NCBI GenBank assembly: GCA_964522665.1 | Contig: CAZFVY010000051.1 | Span: forward strand, 1 to 49,256 | Source: CAZFVY01 sp964522665 | GTDB lineage: Bacteria > Verrucomicrobiota > Verrucomicrobiia > Limisphaerales > CAZFVY01 | DNA length: 49,256 nt | Reading direction: 5' to 3' | Shown here: positions 40,567 through 49,256 of the stretch, piece by piece | Layout: every line of letters begins with the position of its first letter | Position numbering within the stretch: position 1 is the stretch's first letter | Position numbers and translations under genes: made by a program | Notes under the pieces: model-generated | Seen by the model: only the letters and a program-made list of their open reading frames with translations | Told to the model about the DNA's origin: nothing | The model's database searches: none

Positions 40567-41445
40567 ATGAAACGCCAGTTCAGGAGATGGGCGGGACGCT
40601 GGGTGCGCCCGTTCGTGCCAGCGTTTCTGCGCCAAGCCTGGGGTGGCCCCCTCTACGGCTTCCGCCCGACCACCTCCCCCTTTAAACTCGAAAATGACGC
40701 GGTGAGCGAGACCTTGAGCTTTTGTGATGACCAGCGACGGATCAGCCTCCGACTGCCGGCGGCGACGCGCGCTTCACTTTGCGAATGGGTCGAGATGAAC
40801 GGTAAAGTCCGGGAAGAATGGGAGGCGTTGATGCTGGAAATGCGCTCCCACCGAATCCTGTTCGACATCGGCGCGTATGACGGGACCGAAGCCATGCTGT
40901 TTTGCGCCGGCGCAAGTCAGAATCGCGCGGTCATTTTCGAGCCTGCCAAGGGTCCGATGGCAGGCTTGACGGAGGGGCTCCGGGCGAACGGGCTTACCAA
41001 TCAGATAGTCATTCGGCCGGTGGCCCTCGGGGAGAAGAGCGAACAACGGCAAATGTATCTCAGCTCGGGAGAAATGCTGGAAATCGTGGAAGCGGCCGGG
41101 GTTCCCGAATGGAACGTGGAACCGACGATGATCGAATTTCGCCGATTGGACGATGAATGCCGCGACCTTCAGCTTGCGCCCGATCTCATCAGGATGGACG
41201 TTGACGCCTGCGAGCTAGACGTGTTGCGCGGAGCGGAGCAGGCGATCGCCACGCATCGGCCCACGATCATAATCGAGATTCATCTCGATCTGCTCGAACG
41301 CCGCGGCCAAAGCGCCCGCGAACTATGCGACCTGCTCCGTGGCCATCGCTACGCCTTTTTCTCCTGCCGGAATTTACCGCTCTCCCCGGCGCAAGTCTTC
41401 GACGCCTTCGACGCGGTTACGACCGTGATCGCCCGGCCGGAGTAG
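40567..41445 (+). CDS. FkbM family SAM-dependent methyltransferase
   Basis: A 292-residue protein with the FkbM pattern: LFDIGAYDGTEAMLF (cofactor motif I) near residue 98, then VIFEPAKGPM (acidic end of strand 2), and DLIRMDVDACELDVLRGAEQAI with IIIEIHLDLL near the C terminus. FkbM proteins O-methylate polyketides, sugars or exopolysaccharide units. About 100 residues before motif I are basic or unrelated to the core. It lies downstream of tRNA-Leu with no partner gene on the same transcript, so its substrate is unknown. The start ATG is the first in frame and no strong alternative was found. Confidence 0.88.
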   Translation: MKRQFRRWAGRWVRPFVPAFLRQAWGGPLYGFRPTTSPFKLENDAVSETLSFCDDQRRISLRLPAATRASLCEWVEMNGKVREEWEALMLEMRSHRILFDIGAYDGTEAMLFCAGASQNRAVIFEPAKGPMAGLTEGLRANGLTNQIVIRPVALGEKSEQRQMYLSSGEMLEIVEAAGVPEWNVEPTMIEFRRLDDECRDLQLAPDLIRMDVDACELDVLRGAEQAIATHRPTIIIEIHLDLLERRGQSARELCDLLRGHRYAFFSCRNLPLSPAQVFDAFDAVTTVIARPE

Positions 41446-41837
41446 CTCGGACTTTACGCTGCGCCAAGACGCGTTCGATGGTTTAGGATAAGCCCGCAAG
41501 TCGTCCTCGGCACAATCAGGTTCGTCTCAAATACAATCGGCCTCCCTCGTCTGCGCAGGCGGATTCCCCAGGGTTCCGGCGCCGGCCGCGGGCTTCGCGA
41601 TCGCGACGCCAAGGCCGCGGCTCGACTGCTCGCGCAATTCACCTTTCGGCGGCGCCGCAAAACGCGTTATTTTTGTCGTTTCCCACTTATTTCTCCTTGA
41701 TCTAGGCGCGCGGCAACCAGTACGCTCCCAAGGGTCTAAGCGACAAAACTCAACTGCGGTAAGGTCCGATTTACGCTGCGGCGCGTTTACGGTTCGCAGG
41801 CCGGGTGGGTTGCCTTGGGCCGGATCGATCGGTTTGT
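41446..41837. other. Intergenic region upstream of CheR-type gene
   Basis: These 392 bases contain no open frame with family resemblance. Near 41649-41658 GCGGCGCCGC and 41660-41667 AACGCGTT form short self-complementary stretches followed by a T-rich run (ATTTTTG), a possible transcription end for the FkbM gene, though unpaired loops are lacking. The frame of the next gene is open a few codons before its chosen ATG. Nothing else was seen. Confidence 0.45.
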
Positions 41838-42674
41838 ATGGCGATTAGCAGCGAATGTTTTGGTTGGTTGCAGGCGACTGCGAGTTCCTTTTCGGGCGTA
41901 TTACTGCTGGAAAGGGAGCGATCACTCGTGGAGGCGCGCTTATTGCCTCTCTCCCGCCAGCACGCCATGAAGTCCGTCGAGGAATTGGTCGCCTCGGCCC
42001 GACGGGACGAAAACGAGCCGCTGCGTGAGCAGGTGCGCGATGCGTTGCTGCCCAAGGAGACCTCGTTTTTTCGGGACATGCATCCGTTCAATCTCTTGCG
42101 GAATCTCGTCTTTAAAAACATGGAGATGCGGCGCTTTCAAGAGCAACGCCTGGCGGTCTGGTGCGCCGGCTGCTCCTCCGGCCAAGAGGCTCTGTCCGTG
42201 GCCATGGTCGTCCACCGTTATTTCTCGCAATTCCTGAGTTGGGATTTGGAAATCTACGCGACCGACGTCTCTCGGGAGGTGCTCGGCAAGGCCGCCGAGG
42301 GACGTTACGATGAGCTGGAAGTGCATCGGGGCGTTCAACCGCTCCTGGTGAAAGAGTATTTTCAGAAGGACGGCAAACACTATCGGATCAACGAGTCGGT
42401 GTCCAAATTGGTCAGGTATGATGAGTTCAACCTCGTTAATGACTGGCCGGAATTCCAAGTTGACGTCGTCCTGCTTCGCAACGTCCTGCGATACATGCAC
42501 CCGGACTCGCAACGGCTCGTCCTGAACCGGCTGAAACAAGTGCTCAAACCCGATGGTTACCTTTTGTTGGGCAGCCAGGAATCCGCCTCCGCCTTTGACT
42601 CCTCCTTCGTCCTCGTCCCGGCCGAGGGAACTTTCTACTACCAACTCGCGCCTTCGGCGATCAACAACTCCTGA
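41838..42674 (+). CDS. CheR-type protein-glutamate methyltransferase
   Basis: A 278-residue methyltransferase. The CheR all-helical N domain ends in KETSFFRDMHPFNLLR, the segment that includes the family's ETxFFRD motif. The cofactor domain has WCAGCSSGQEALSVAM (motif I), IYATDVSREVLGKAAEGRY, and VVLLRNVLRYM (in place of the usual RNVLIYF). CheR transfers methyl groups from SAM to receptor glutamates in chemotaxis-like pathways. ATG 41838 (MAISSECFG) starts the family region; the frame opens 11 codons earlier. No receptor, CheA, CheB or CheW gene is present, so it may serve an alternative sensory system. An HDOD gene follows on the same strand after 181 bases. Confidence 0.88.
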   Translation: MAISSECFGWLQATASSFSGVLLLERERSLVEARLLPLSRQHAMKSVEELVASARRDENEPLREQVRDALLPKETSFFRDMHPFNLLRNLVFKNMEMRRFQEQRLAVWCAGCSSGQEALSVAMVVHRYFSQFLSWDLEIYATDVSREVLGKAAEGRYDELEVHRGVQPLLVKEYFQKDGKHYRINESVSKLVRYDEFNLVNDWPEFQVDVVLLRNVLRYMHPDSQRLVLNRLKQVLKPDGYLLLGSQESASAFDSSFVLVPAEGTFYYQLAPSAINNS

Positions 42675-42855
42675 TACCAGATGAAGGTTCGGACTGATTT
42701 TGTTTACCTCCCTTGCTTGGATCGCCTGGCGGTCCCGCCAACGGCGCCGCGAGGATTGACGGATCACGCCAGCAGATTCCGTTCGGACACCCCCCTCGCC
42801 GGGGTGGGCCAGCCCGCGACCAACACTGGCACGCAACCATCGAAAACCGCCCTCT

Positions 42856-43719
42856 ATGAGCCTGATTGATTTCGAAAGCTTGATAAAGAAGGCTGACGAA
42901 CTGCCTCCGCTGCCCGGCAGCACGGTCAAGCTGATTTCCTTGCTGAGCGGCTCCGACGGCAAGGTTGAGGAAATCACCAACGTCATCAAGTTCGATCCCG
43001 CTTTGACCTTGAAGCTGCTCCGGCTCGCCAATTCCGCGTTCAGCGCCTCCAAGACCACGATCACCAGCGTACATGAGGCGGTTTCCCGCCTCGGAACGCG
43101 CCGCATCTTGTCGCTCGCGCTGGCGTCGCATAGCCGTCCGATGATGGAGTCTCGCGTTTCCGCCTACGGTTACCATGAGGGCGAGTTGTGGCGCCACTCG
43201 GTCATTTCGATGATGGTCGCCGAGAACGCGCAAAACTTCTGCCAGGTCTCGCTCCCGCCGGCTGGTTCGACGGCCGCCCTGCTGCACGACATCGGAAAAT
43301 TGGTCATGGCCTGTTTCCTCGACCGCCAAATCCTCGCGCTGATACGTGAGTCTCAGGCGGAAATGAATCTGACTCCCTATGACGCCGAGACGCAAATCCT
43401 CGGGATGAATCATGCGGAACTGGGCGGATTGATCGCGCGGCATTGGGAACTGCCGGATACGATTGTGACGGGCATTACCTACCATCACAATCCGGACCAG
43501 GGCTTTGATTTGATCTGCGACGTCGTCTATCTCGCGAATGTCGGCGCCAAAAATGTCTCCGCTAAAATGGAGGAGAACCCCGAGCGGCAAAACATCAGCC
43601 CGCAATCCGCGGAGCGTCTCGGGTTTTCGCTCGGTGACATGGATCGGCTGTGCGACGACTCGCTGGCGGCCTTCTCGCACGTCGCAAACCTCTTTGGCGC
43701 GTCCGGACCCCCGAAATAA
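42856..43719 (+). CDS. HDOD-domain signalling protein
   Basis: A 287-residue HDOD protein, the second in this window. The N-terminal DELPPLPGSTVKLISLLS and TNVIKFDPALTLKLLRLANSAF helices, the SRLGTRRILSLAL turn and the degenerate HD site LLHDIGKLVMA are all visible, followed by MNHAELGGLIARHWELP and TYHHNP. This copy retains more His residues than the one at 18742, so a metal site or residual activity is possible. It follows the CheR-type gene on the same strand; a joint role in a sensory pathway is inferred. There is no regulatory receiver domain. Confidence 0.9.
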   Translation: MSLIDFESLIKKADELPPLPGSTVKLISLLSGSDGKVEEITNVIKFDPALTLKLLRLANSAFSASKTTITSVHEAVSRLGTRRILSLALASHSRPMMESRVSAYGYHEGELWRHSVISMMVAENAQNFCQVSLPPAGSTAALLHDIGKLVMACFLDRQILALIRESQAEMNLTPYDAETQILGMNHAELGGLIARHWELPDTIVTGITYHHNPDQGFDLICDVVYLANVGAKNVSAKMEENPERQNISPQSAERLGFSLGDMDRLCDDSLAAFSHVANLFGASGPPK

Positions 43720-43844
43720 GCAACGTACGATCCGCTGGCCTGAGAGCGCCGCCGGACCGATTACCATAGCGTGGGCTTGGTTGGCGAGGCCCCGGCGAAG
43801 TTCTGGAATCCGATCGCCGGATGGGTCAGGAGAACCGAACAGAA

Positions 43845-46457
43845 ATGTCGCATCGTCGAATGAATTCGCTTCGCCGTCCACTCGCGTCCGCTTGGCCGCT
43901 CCCCGTCGGGCGCCTGATCGGGGTGGTCGGATTGACGATCGGGGCGCTGGCGTCAACCGTGGCGCTGGCCGACACCCCTTCGACCGCGGCCGGTCCGGTA
44001 TTGGCGCCCGCGAACGCTTCCCCGAATGCTACCTCGCCCGACAAACTGGATCATTGGTCTTTTAGGGCGGTCAAACGACCGGCCGTTCCACCCGTAAAGC
44101 TGGGAAATTGGGCGCGCAATCCGATCGACGATTTCGTTCTCGCGCGCCTCGAGCAAGAAAACCTCAGCCCGTCGCCAAACGCAGAGCCGAGGACCCTGAT
44201 TCGCCGACTGTACCTGGATGTCACCGGGTTGCCTCCGCAGCCAGACGAGGTCGAACGATTCGCCGCGGACCGCTCGCCGGCGGCCTACGCGCGGCTGGTT
44301 GACCAGCTGCTCTCGTCTCCCCAATATGGTGAACGCTGGGCCAGACATTGGCTCGACGTCGTTCGGTTTGCGGAAAGCACCGGATTTGAGGTCAACGTCC
44401 CACGTAAAAACGCGTGGCCGTACCGCGATTATGTCATCCGCGCGTTGAATCGGGACAAGCCGTATGACCGCTTCATCCTGGATCAATTGGCGGGCGATAC
44501 CACCGGCGAGGACGCCGCCACCGGGTTCCTCGTCGGCGGCCCGAATGACCAGGTAAAAAGCCCCGACATTCAGTTGACCCTGCAGCAGCGCGCCGATGAA
44601 CTCACCGATATGGCCGCCACGACCGGCAGCGCGTTTCTCGGCCTGACCGTCGGCTGCGCCCGCTGTCACAATCACAAGTTCGACCCGATCAGTCAGGTGG
44701 ATTTTTATTCGTTAGAGGCGGTTTTCGCTGGCGTCCAGCATGGCGAACGCGCCTGGGACGGGCCGGACGGAGCTTCAAGCGCGCGCGCCGCCGCCGCGAT
44801 CCGAGCGGAGCTCGCGGACGTCGAGCGTCAATTGGCGCGGTTCGAACCACTCGCCCACCCCGGAGACGCCACATCCGCCAGCGCGGTCAAACGCGCGCCC
44901 GTCAACGCGCGTCAGAACACCGATCGTTTCGCGCCCACGCGAGCCAGGTGGATACGGTTCACGATCCTCGCCACGACCGACGCGGAGCCGTGCCTCGATG
45001 AGCTGGAGGTCTTTTCGGCGGAACCGACCCCCCGCAACGTCGCCTTGGCGAGCGCGGGCGCCAAGGCCTCGGCGTCGGGCGTCTATCCCGGCTCCGAACT
45101 GCACAAACTCGAACACTTGAACGACGGGCGCTATGGCAACAGTCGAAGCTGGATTTCCAACCAGAAAGGCGAAGGCTGGGTACTGCTCGAACTGGCCCAA
45201 CCCGAACTGATTGACCGCGTCGTTTGGGGGCGCGACCGGGAGCGGCAATATGGGGACCGCCTGGCGACCCGCTACCGCATTGAGGCAGCCCTCGAACCCA
45301 ACCGCTGGACGTTGCTCGCCGACGGCGAAGACCGTCGTCCATTCGCGCCCGGCGCCGAGTCGGCGCCAACTTTCGATCTCGGCGCCATGAGCGCCGGCGA
45401 GGCCGCGGAAGCGCGGAGACTACTGCGCCTTCGCGGGAGTCTTGAAGATCGACTCGCGAGTCTGAGCGCGACGCGGGCCGTTTATGCCGGCGCCTTGGGG
45501 AGGCCCGAGCCGATCCACCGCCTCAATCGGGGCGACCCGATGCAAATGCGGGAGCCGGTCGAGCCGGGAGCGATTAGCGCGATTGGAATGCTCACCCTGC
45601 CGCCGGACGCCGCCGAGCCGGAACGCCGCGTCGCGCTCGCGCGTTGGATCGGCAGTCCCGCCAATCCGCTGACCGCTCGGGTGATCGTGAACCGCCTGTG
45701 GCAGCAGCATTTTGGCGAGGGCCTGGTCGCGACCCCGAGTGATTTCGGCCACAACGGCGCCGCGCCGACCCATCCGGAACTATTGGACTGGCTGGCCAGC
45801 GAACTGATCGCGAACGAATGGCGGCTGAAGCCCATCCACCGGCTGATCTTAATGTCCAGCGCCTACCGGCAAAGCTCGGCGCCGAATCCAACGGCCCTCG
45901 CCGTGGACGCCGGAAGCCGGCTGCTCTGGCGTTTTCCGCCGCGGCGCCTGGAGGCCGAACCGATCCGCGATCTCATTCTCTGGACCAGCGGAACGCTCGA
46001 CGCGCGCATGGGCGGCCCGGGGTTTGACGTTTTTAAGCCGAACGAGAATTACGTGCATGTTTATCTGCCGAAGGAAGAATTCGGCGCCCCGGAATGGCGG
46101 CGGATGATCTATCAAGCCAAGCCCCGGATGCACCAGGATGAGACGTTCGGCGTCTTCGATTGCCCCGACGCCGCGCAAGCCGCCCCGCGCCGCACCCGTT
46201 CGACCACCGCGCTCCAGGCGTTGAACCTGCTCAACAGCCCGTTCATGATCCAGCAGGCCGAGCGGTTCGCGCAGCGCCTCCGCCGCGAGGCCGGCGTGGA
46301 ACCGCGGGCGCAGGCGCGACGGGCGTTCGCGCTTGCCATGGGCCGGCTCCCGAACGACCGGGAACTCTCGGCGGCCGTGAAGCTGATTCAGTCCTCGGGT
46401 CTGGCTGGATTTTGCCGCGCGCTCTTTAACGCCAATGAGTTCATCTACCTCTCCTGA
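43845..46457 (+). CDS. PSCyt2-PSD1 (DUF1549/DUF1553) secreted protein with discoidin-like insert
   Basis: An 870-residue exported protein. An N-terminal hydrophobic stretch (GVVGLTIGALASTVALA) is the signal. PSCyt2 (DUF1549) follows, with HWSFRAVKRP, LARLEQENLSPSP and a haem-type CxxCH at 271-275 (CARCHNHKFDP). A middle insert (about 370-490, LDELEVFSAE... SWISNQKGEGWVLLEL) resembles a discoidin/F5-8C domain, and PSD1 (DUF1553) ends it (RVIVNRLWQQHFG, SSAYRQSS, LNSPFMIQQAERFA). Such proteins are abundant in Planctomycetes and Verrucomicrobia and usually pair with DUF1501 proteins, as here with a 23-base overlap. They are presumed to act on polysaccharides or sulfated glycans; no activity is proven. 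No cytochrome PSCyt1 domain is present. Confidence 0.9.
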   Translation: MSHRRMNSLRRPLASAWPLPVGRLIGVVGLTIGALASTVALADTPSTAAGPVLAPANASPNATSPDKLDHWSFRAVKRPAVPPVKLGNWARNPIDDFVLARLEQENLSPSPNAEPRTLIRRLYLDVTGLPPQPDEVERFAADRSPAAYARLVDQLLSSPQYGERWARHWLDVVRFAESTGFEVNVPRKNAWPYRDYVIRALNRDKPYDRFILDQLAGDTTGEDAATGFLVGGPNDQVKSPDIQLTLQQRADELTDMAATTGSAFLGLTVGCARCHNHKFDPISQVDFYSLEAVFAGVQHGERAWDGPDGASSARAAAAIRAELADVERQLARFEPLAHPGDATSASAVKRAPVNARQNTDRFAPTRARWIRFTILATTDAEPCLDELEVFSAEPTPRNVALASAGAKASASGVYPGSELHKLEHLNDGRYGNSRSWISNQKGEGWVLLELAQPELIDRVVWGRDRERQYGDRLATRYRIEAALEPNRWTLLADGEDRRPFAPGAESAPTFDLGAMSAGEAAEARRLLRLRGSLEDRLASLSATRAVYAGALGRPEPIHRLNRGDPMQMREPVEPGAISAIGMLTLPPDAAEPERRVALARWIGSPANPLTARVIVNRLWQQHFGEGLVATPSDFGHNGAAPTHPELLDWLASELIANEWRLKPIHRLILMSSAYRQSSAPNPTALAVDAGSRLLWRFPPRRLEAEPIRDLILWTSGTLDARMGGPGFDVFKPNENYVHVYLPKEEFGAPEWRRMIYQAKPRMHQDETFGVFDCPDAAQAAPRRTRSTTALQALNLLNSPFMIQQAERFAQRLRREAGVEPRAQARRAFALAMGRLPNDRELSAAVKLIQSSGLAGFCRALFNANEFIYLS

Positions 46458-47943
46458 CCGCGCGCCGACGCTCTCGCCCGCGGGCCGAAGCCTGCTGGAT
46501 CGGCGGAGTTTTCTGCGGTTCGCCGGCGCGGGCCTCGGCGGAATCGCGTTGACGAGTCTGCTGGCTGAGCAAGGGCTGCTCGCGGCCGCCCCCGACCGCT
46601 CGCCCATCCGGCCCCGCGTCAATCCCAAGGCGCCGTTCGCGCCCCGCCCGCCCCACTTCCGTGCGCGCGCCAAGCGGGTCCTCATGATTTTCTGCTCCGG
46701 CGCCTGCAGTCATCTCGACACGTGGGACTACAAGCCGGAATTGATCCGCCGCCACGGCCTGCCAATGCCGGGAAACGAAAAGCTGATTACCTTCCAGGGC
46801 GAGCAAGGCAACTTGACCCGCAGCCCGTACGAATTCAAACCGCGGGGACAATCCGGCAAATACATCTCCGAGCTATTGCCGCGCCTGGCGGAGCTCGCGG
46901 ACGACCTGTGCTTCATTCACTCGATGACGGCCAAGAGCAACACCCACGGCCCCGCCGAGAATCAGATGAGCACCGGGTTTACTCTCGAAGGCTTTCCGAG
47001 CGTCGGCGCCTGGGTGTCGTACGCGCTCGGCTCCGATGTCCAAAATCTGCCGGCTTTTGTCGCCATCCCCGATCCGCGGGGCGTTCCTCAGACCGGCCCG
47101 AGCAACTGGGCGGCCGGCTTCCTGCCGGCGGTATTTCAAGGCACGGCGTTCAACGCGGACCAACCGATCCCGAATCTGGCGCGGCCGCAAGGCATTTCCG
47201 AGCCAGCCGATCACGCCACTCTCGATTTCATCAAATTCCTGAACCAGGAGCATTTGAAACAATTTCCGGGCGACGCCGAACTGGGCGCGCGGATCGCAAG
47301 TTATGAACTGGCGGCGCGGATGCAACTCAGCGCCGCCGAGGTGGGCAACCTCTCGGGCGAAAGCCGGGCCACCCAACGCGCCTATGGTTTGGACGACCCG
47401 AACAAGCTCAAAGCCGCCTTCGGCCGCAATTGCCTCCTGGCGCGGCGCCTGCTGGAACGCGGGGTTCGTTTCGTCCAACTTTTCAATGGCGCCTACGCGA
47501 TGGGCGAAGGCGTCGGCAATTGGGACGGACACAAAACCTTGAAACAGCAATACGACGTCCACGCGCCGATCCTCGATCAACCCGCGGCGGCGCTGATCAG
47601 CGATTTGAAAGCCCGGGGATTATTGGACGACACGCTCGTGGTCTGGACGACGGAGTTCGGCCGGATGCCGACGTTTCAGAAAGGGGCGAATGGGCGCGAT
47701 CACAACCCGAAAGGCTTCACTGTCTGGATGACCGGCGCGGGCGTCAAACGCGGGTTCAGCTACGGCGCCACCGATGAATTCGGCTACCAGGCGGTCGAAA
47801 ACGTCAGTACCATCTACGACCTGCACGCCACGATCTTGCACCTCCTTGGTTTGAACCACGAGCGCCTCTCGTATTACCACAACGGGATCGAACGCCGGCT
47901 CACCGACGTTCATGGTGAAGTCATCACCCCGATTCTGGCGTGA
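46435..47943 (+). CDS. DUF1501 family protein with twin-arginine signal
   Basis: A 502-residue protein of the DUF1501 family (alkaline phosphatase/sulfatase-like fold). The twin-arginine signal DRRSFLRFAGAGLGGIAL has RR at 23-24, so folded export by Tat is predicted. Family marks are MIFCSGACSHLDTWDYKP, FIHSMTAKSNTHGPAENQM, and the C-terminal TEFGRMPTFQKGANGRDHNPKGF with GATDEFGYQAVEN. The partner PSCyt2-PSD1 gene overlaps the start by 23 bases, forming the usual two-gene operon. It is probably extracytoplasmic and involved in degrading complex polysaccharides, by association only. The stop is convergent with the quinone oxidoreductase-like gene 37 bases away. Confidence 0.92.
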   Translation: MSSSTSPDRAPTLSPAGRSLLDRRSFLRFAGAGLGGIALTSLLAEQGLLAAAPDRSPIRPRVNPKAPFAPRPPHFRARAKRVLMIFCSGACSHLDTWDYKPELIRRHGLPMPGNEKLITFQGEQGNLTRSPYEFKPRGQSGKYISELLPRLAELADDLCFIHSMTAKSNTHGPAENQMSTGFTLEGFPSVGAWVSYALGSDVQNLPAFVAIPDPRGVPQTGPSNWAAGFLPAVFQGTAFNADQPIPNLARPQGISEPADHATLDFIKFLNQEHLKQFPGDAELGARIASYELAARMQLSAAEVGNLSGESRATQRAYGLDDPNKLKAAFGRNCLLARRLLERGVRFVQLFNGAYAMGEGVGNWDGHKTLKQQYDVHAPILDQPAAALISDLKARGLLDDTLVVWTTEFGRMPTFQKGANGRDHNPKGFTVWMTGAGVKRGFSYGATDEFGYQAVENVSTIYDLHATILHLLGLNHERLSYYHNGIERRLTDVHGEVITPILA

Positions 47944-47963
47944 GGCCGCGGCGGTCCGACCGA

Positions 47964-47978
47964 GTGACGCGCGGTCAC
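47964..47978. terminator. Small hairpin between convergent genes
   Basis: GTGAC-gcgcg-GTCAC is a perfect 5-base stem in the 37-base gap between the DUF1501 stop and the oxidoreductase stop; CGGTC-c-GACCG lies just before it. The position suggests a shared terminator, but no T-run follows on either side. Confidence 0.3.
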
Positions 47979-47980
47979 CG

Positions 47981-48940
47981 TCAGGGGACCAAAACGATCT
48001 TCCCGTAAGCGCCCGCCTCGAGCACGGCGCGATGCGCTCGATCCGCTTCCGCCAGCGGGATTTCCTTGCCGATGACGGGCCGCAACGTGCCATTGGCCAA
48101 TCCGGGCGCCAAGGCCGCATGGATGCCCACCATCTCGCGCGGGCTCGCGTTAAACAAAATCATCGCGCGAATGTCGGCGTCACGTTTCATCAACTCCCGC
48201 GGGTTGATCTCAATGTTGCCACGGCTGCCGACCACCACCAACCGCCCGCGCTGCGCGAGCAAAGGAATATCCTTCGCCAAATTGAGATTCGCCAGCATCT
48301 CCACGATGACATCGACGCCGTGCCCTTCGGTCAGCGGCATCACCTTCGACAAGTAATCTGGCTCGTGGTGGTTCAGCACGTGATGCGCGCCTTGCTGGGC
48401 CGCCAGTTCGCGGCCCCGTTCCGTGCCGCCGGTCGCGATGACGGTCAAGCCTCCCGAGCGGCCCAATTGAACCGCGGCGACGCCGACGCCGCCGGTCGCT
48501 CCGTGGATGAACGCGATCTCGCCGGGAACGGCCTGGCCGCGTTGGTAGAGCGCGCGATACGCCGTGCCGTAGGGCACGTTGATCGCCGCGCCCTGCGCAA
48601 AGGTGAGGCACCCGGGCAGCGGAAACACCTGCGCCGCCTGGCACAGGGCATATTCCGCGTACGTGCCCGTGAGCGTTCCGCCGATGTAAACCCGGTCCCC
48701 AACCTTCACCCGATTCACACCCGTGCCGATTGCCTCGACGACCCCCGCGGCGTCGATGCCCGGCGTGTACGGAAGCGTTTGCTGCGGATTCGAGCCAGAA
48801 CGAATATAGGTATCCACGGGATTGACGCCAATCGCGCGGATGCACACCCGTACCTCGCCATGCCCCACCTCGCGCAACGGCAGTTCTTCCATGCGCAGGA
48901 CCTCTGGACCGCCAAATTGATGTACTCGAATCGCTTTCAT
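47981..48940 (-). CDS. NADPH:quinone oxidoreductase-like MDR protein (zinc-free)
   Basis: A 319-residue medium-chain dehydrogenase of the quinone reductase/zeta-crystallin branch. The start MKAIRVHQFGGPEVL and the GVNPVDTYIRSG segment are typical, and the NADPH-binding motif is HGATGGVGVAAVQLG (146-160). The catalytic and structural zinc ligands of alcohol dehydrogenases are absent, as expected for this branch. It probably reduces quinones or alpha,beta-unsaturated carbonyls with NADPH in the cytoplasm. It stands alone on the minus strand, convergent with the DUF1501 gene. Confidence 0.92.
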   Translation of the reverse strand: MKAIRVHQFGGPEVLRMEELPLREVGHGEVRVCIRAIGVNPVDTYIRSGSNPQQTLPYTPGIDAAGVVEAIGTGVNRVKVGDRVYIGGTLTGTYAEYALCQAAQVFPLPGCLTFAQGAAINVPYGTAYRALYQRGQAVPGEIAFIHGATGGVGVAAVQLGRSGGLTVIATGGTERGRELAAQQGAHHVLNHHEPDYLSKVMPLTEGHGVDVIVEMLANLNLAKDIPLLAQRGRLVVVGSRGNIEINPRELMKRDADIRAMILFNASPREMVGIHAALAPGLANGTLRPVIGKEIPLAEADRAHRAVLEAGAYGKIVLVP

Positions 48941-48947
48941 CAGGCCA

Positions 48948-49256
48948 TTAAGGCAAGGCCAAGCGATAAAATCGAGCCGAATTCGTGTCGTTATCAGTCA
49001 GCAGAAAGTGGCCGTTGACGAGGCTTACGCCGTTGGGGAGGCGCGACCAGACGCCGGCAAGAGAACCGGCCGCCTGGAGCACAAAATTGGTCGCCGTCGT
49101 CGGCCAGGTAAGCTGGACGGTATTGCCACTGGCGCGCGTGACCTGAAGCGTCGGGATCGACGGTCCGGCGACCGACACGACCGAGCGCGCCGTGTTGTTG
49201 CCGAGAGTGGGATCGAATTGCTGGCTCCGCACGGTAACAACATTGGTAAGCGTGCC
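48948..49256 (-). CDS. C-terminal end of large secreted protein with DUF11-like repeat (5' part outside window)
   Basis: The reading frame is open to the window edge, so the protein starts beyond it; 102 residues are visible. The first part (GTLTNVVTVRSQQFDPTLGNNTAR) is the end of a DUF11/CARDB-type repeat. The final region, LTWPTTATNFVLQAAGSLAG then VWSRLP and the ending FYRLALP, is the C-terminal module seen repeatedly on verrucomicrobial exported proteins and resembles the end of the phosphoesterase at 7773. It is probably cell-surface or secreted. The stop lies 7 bases from the start of the oxidoreductase gene on the same strand. Confidence 0.75.
   Translation of the reverse strand, partial: GTLTNVVTVRSQQFDPTLGNNTARSVVSVAGPSIPTLQVTRASGNTVQLTWPTTATNFVLQAAGSLAGVWSRLPNGVSLVNGHFLLTDNDTNSARFYRLALP

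Noticed and set aside
1..49256. Search for CRISPR arrays, insertion sequences, rRNA and prophage genes
   Set aside because: No regularly spaced repeats, transposase motifs, rRNA segments or phage structural genes were recognised by eye.

Overview
The window is a high-GC bacterial chromosome segment, most probably from a verrucomicrobium (Limisphaerales/Pedosphaera-like). This placement is inferred from a paired PSCyt2/PSD1 (DUF1549/DUF1553) protein and DUF1501 protein, a pseudopilin with the FTLIELL prepilin motif and a C-terminal HGKG...DGHA signature, and a recurring C-terminal module (a W...LE.S.DL...W pattern ending in FYRL/FFRLRR) on two exported proteins. No phylogenetic marker was tested.

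Layout. Bases 1-599 hold the 3' end of an ECF42-type sigma factor gene. Bases 607-3427 (minus) carry a two-gene P-loop NTPase plus FRG-domain module in visibly AT-richer DNA, a likely acquired, defence-like cassette. From 4091 to 15928 come ordinary genes: an M16 peptidase pair, clpS with a DUF2017 partner, an exported phospholipase C/phosphoesterase, a DUF6483 protein, an ABC-2 exporter, an aldo/keto reductase and a cyclic-nucleotide-binding K+ channel. Bases 15979-18542 (minus) encode a BlaR1-like/BlaI-like signalling pair with a candidate operator. An HDOD protein, a histidine phosphatase and a pseudopilin follow.

Bases 21808-36607 form one biosynthetic locus resembling aryl-polyene, flexirubin or xanthomonadin clusters. 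A six-gene minus operon encodes a HydE/PylB-like radical SAM enzyme, an active ketosynthase, a ketosynthase-like protein without the active Cys, a ketoreductase, an acyl carrier protein and a methyltransferase. A second, five-gene minus operon encodes a halogenase-like flavoprotein, a lipoprotein, an MMPL exporter fused to an acyltransferase, a LolA-like carrier and a FabZ-like dehydratase. Between them lie a glycosyltransferase, a small membrane protein, a possible papain-fold protein and an AMP-dependent acyl ligase interrupted by one in-frame TAG. Together they could activate a starter acid, extend and reduce it on an ACP, esterify it to a membrane lipid and move it to the outer membrane. 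No aromatic ammonia-lyase, second ACP, thioesterase or phosphopantetheinyl transferase is visible, so starter supply is unexplained.

Bases 36907-47943 contain a SWIM/SNF2 helicase, tRNA-Leu(UAG), an FkbM methyltransferase, a CheR-type methyltransferase, a second HDOD protein and the PSCyt2-PSD1/DUF1501 pair. A quinone oxidoreductase-like protein and the C-terminal end of a large DUF11-type secreted protein close the window. No CRISPR array, rRNA, insertion sequence or prophage was seen.
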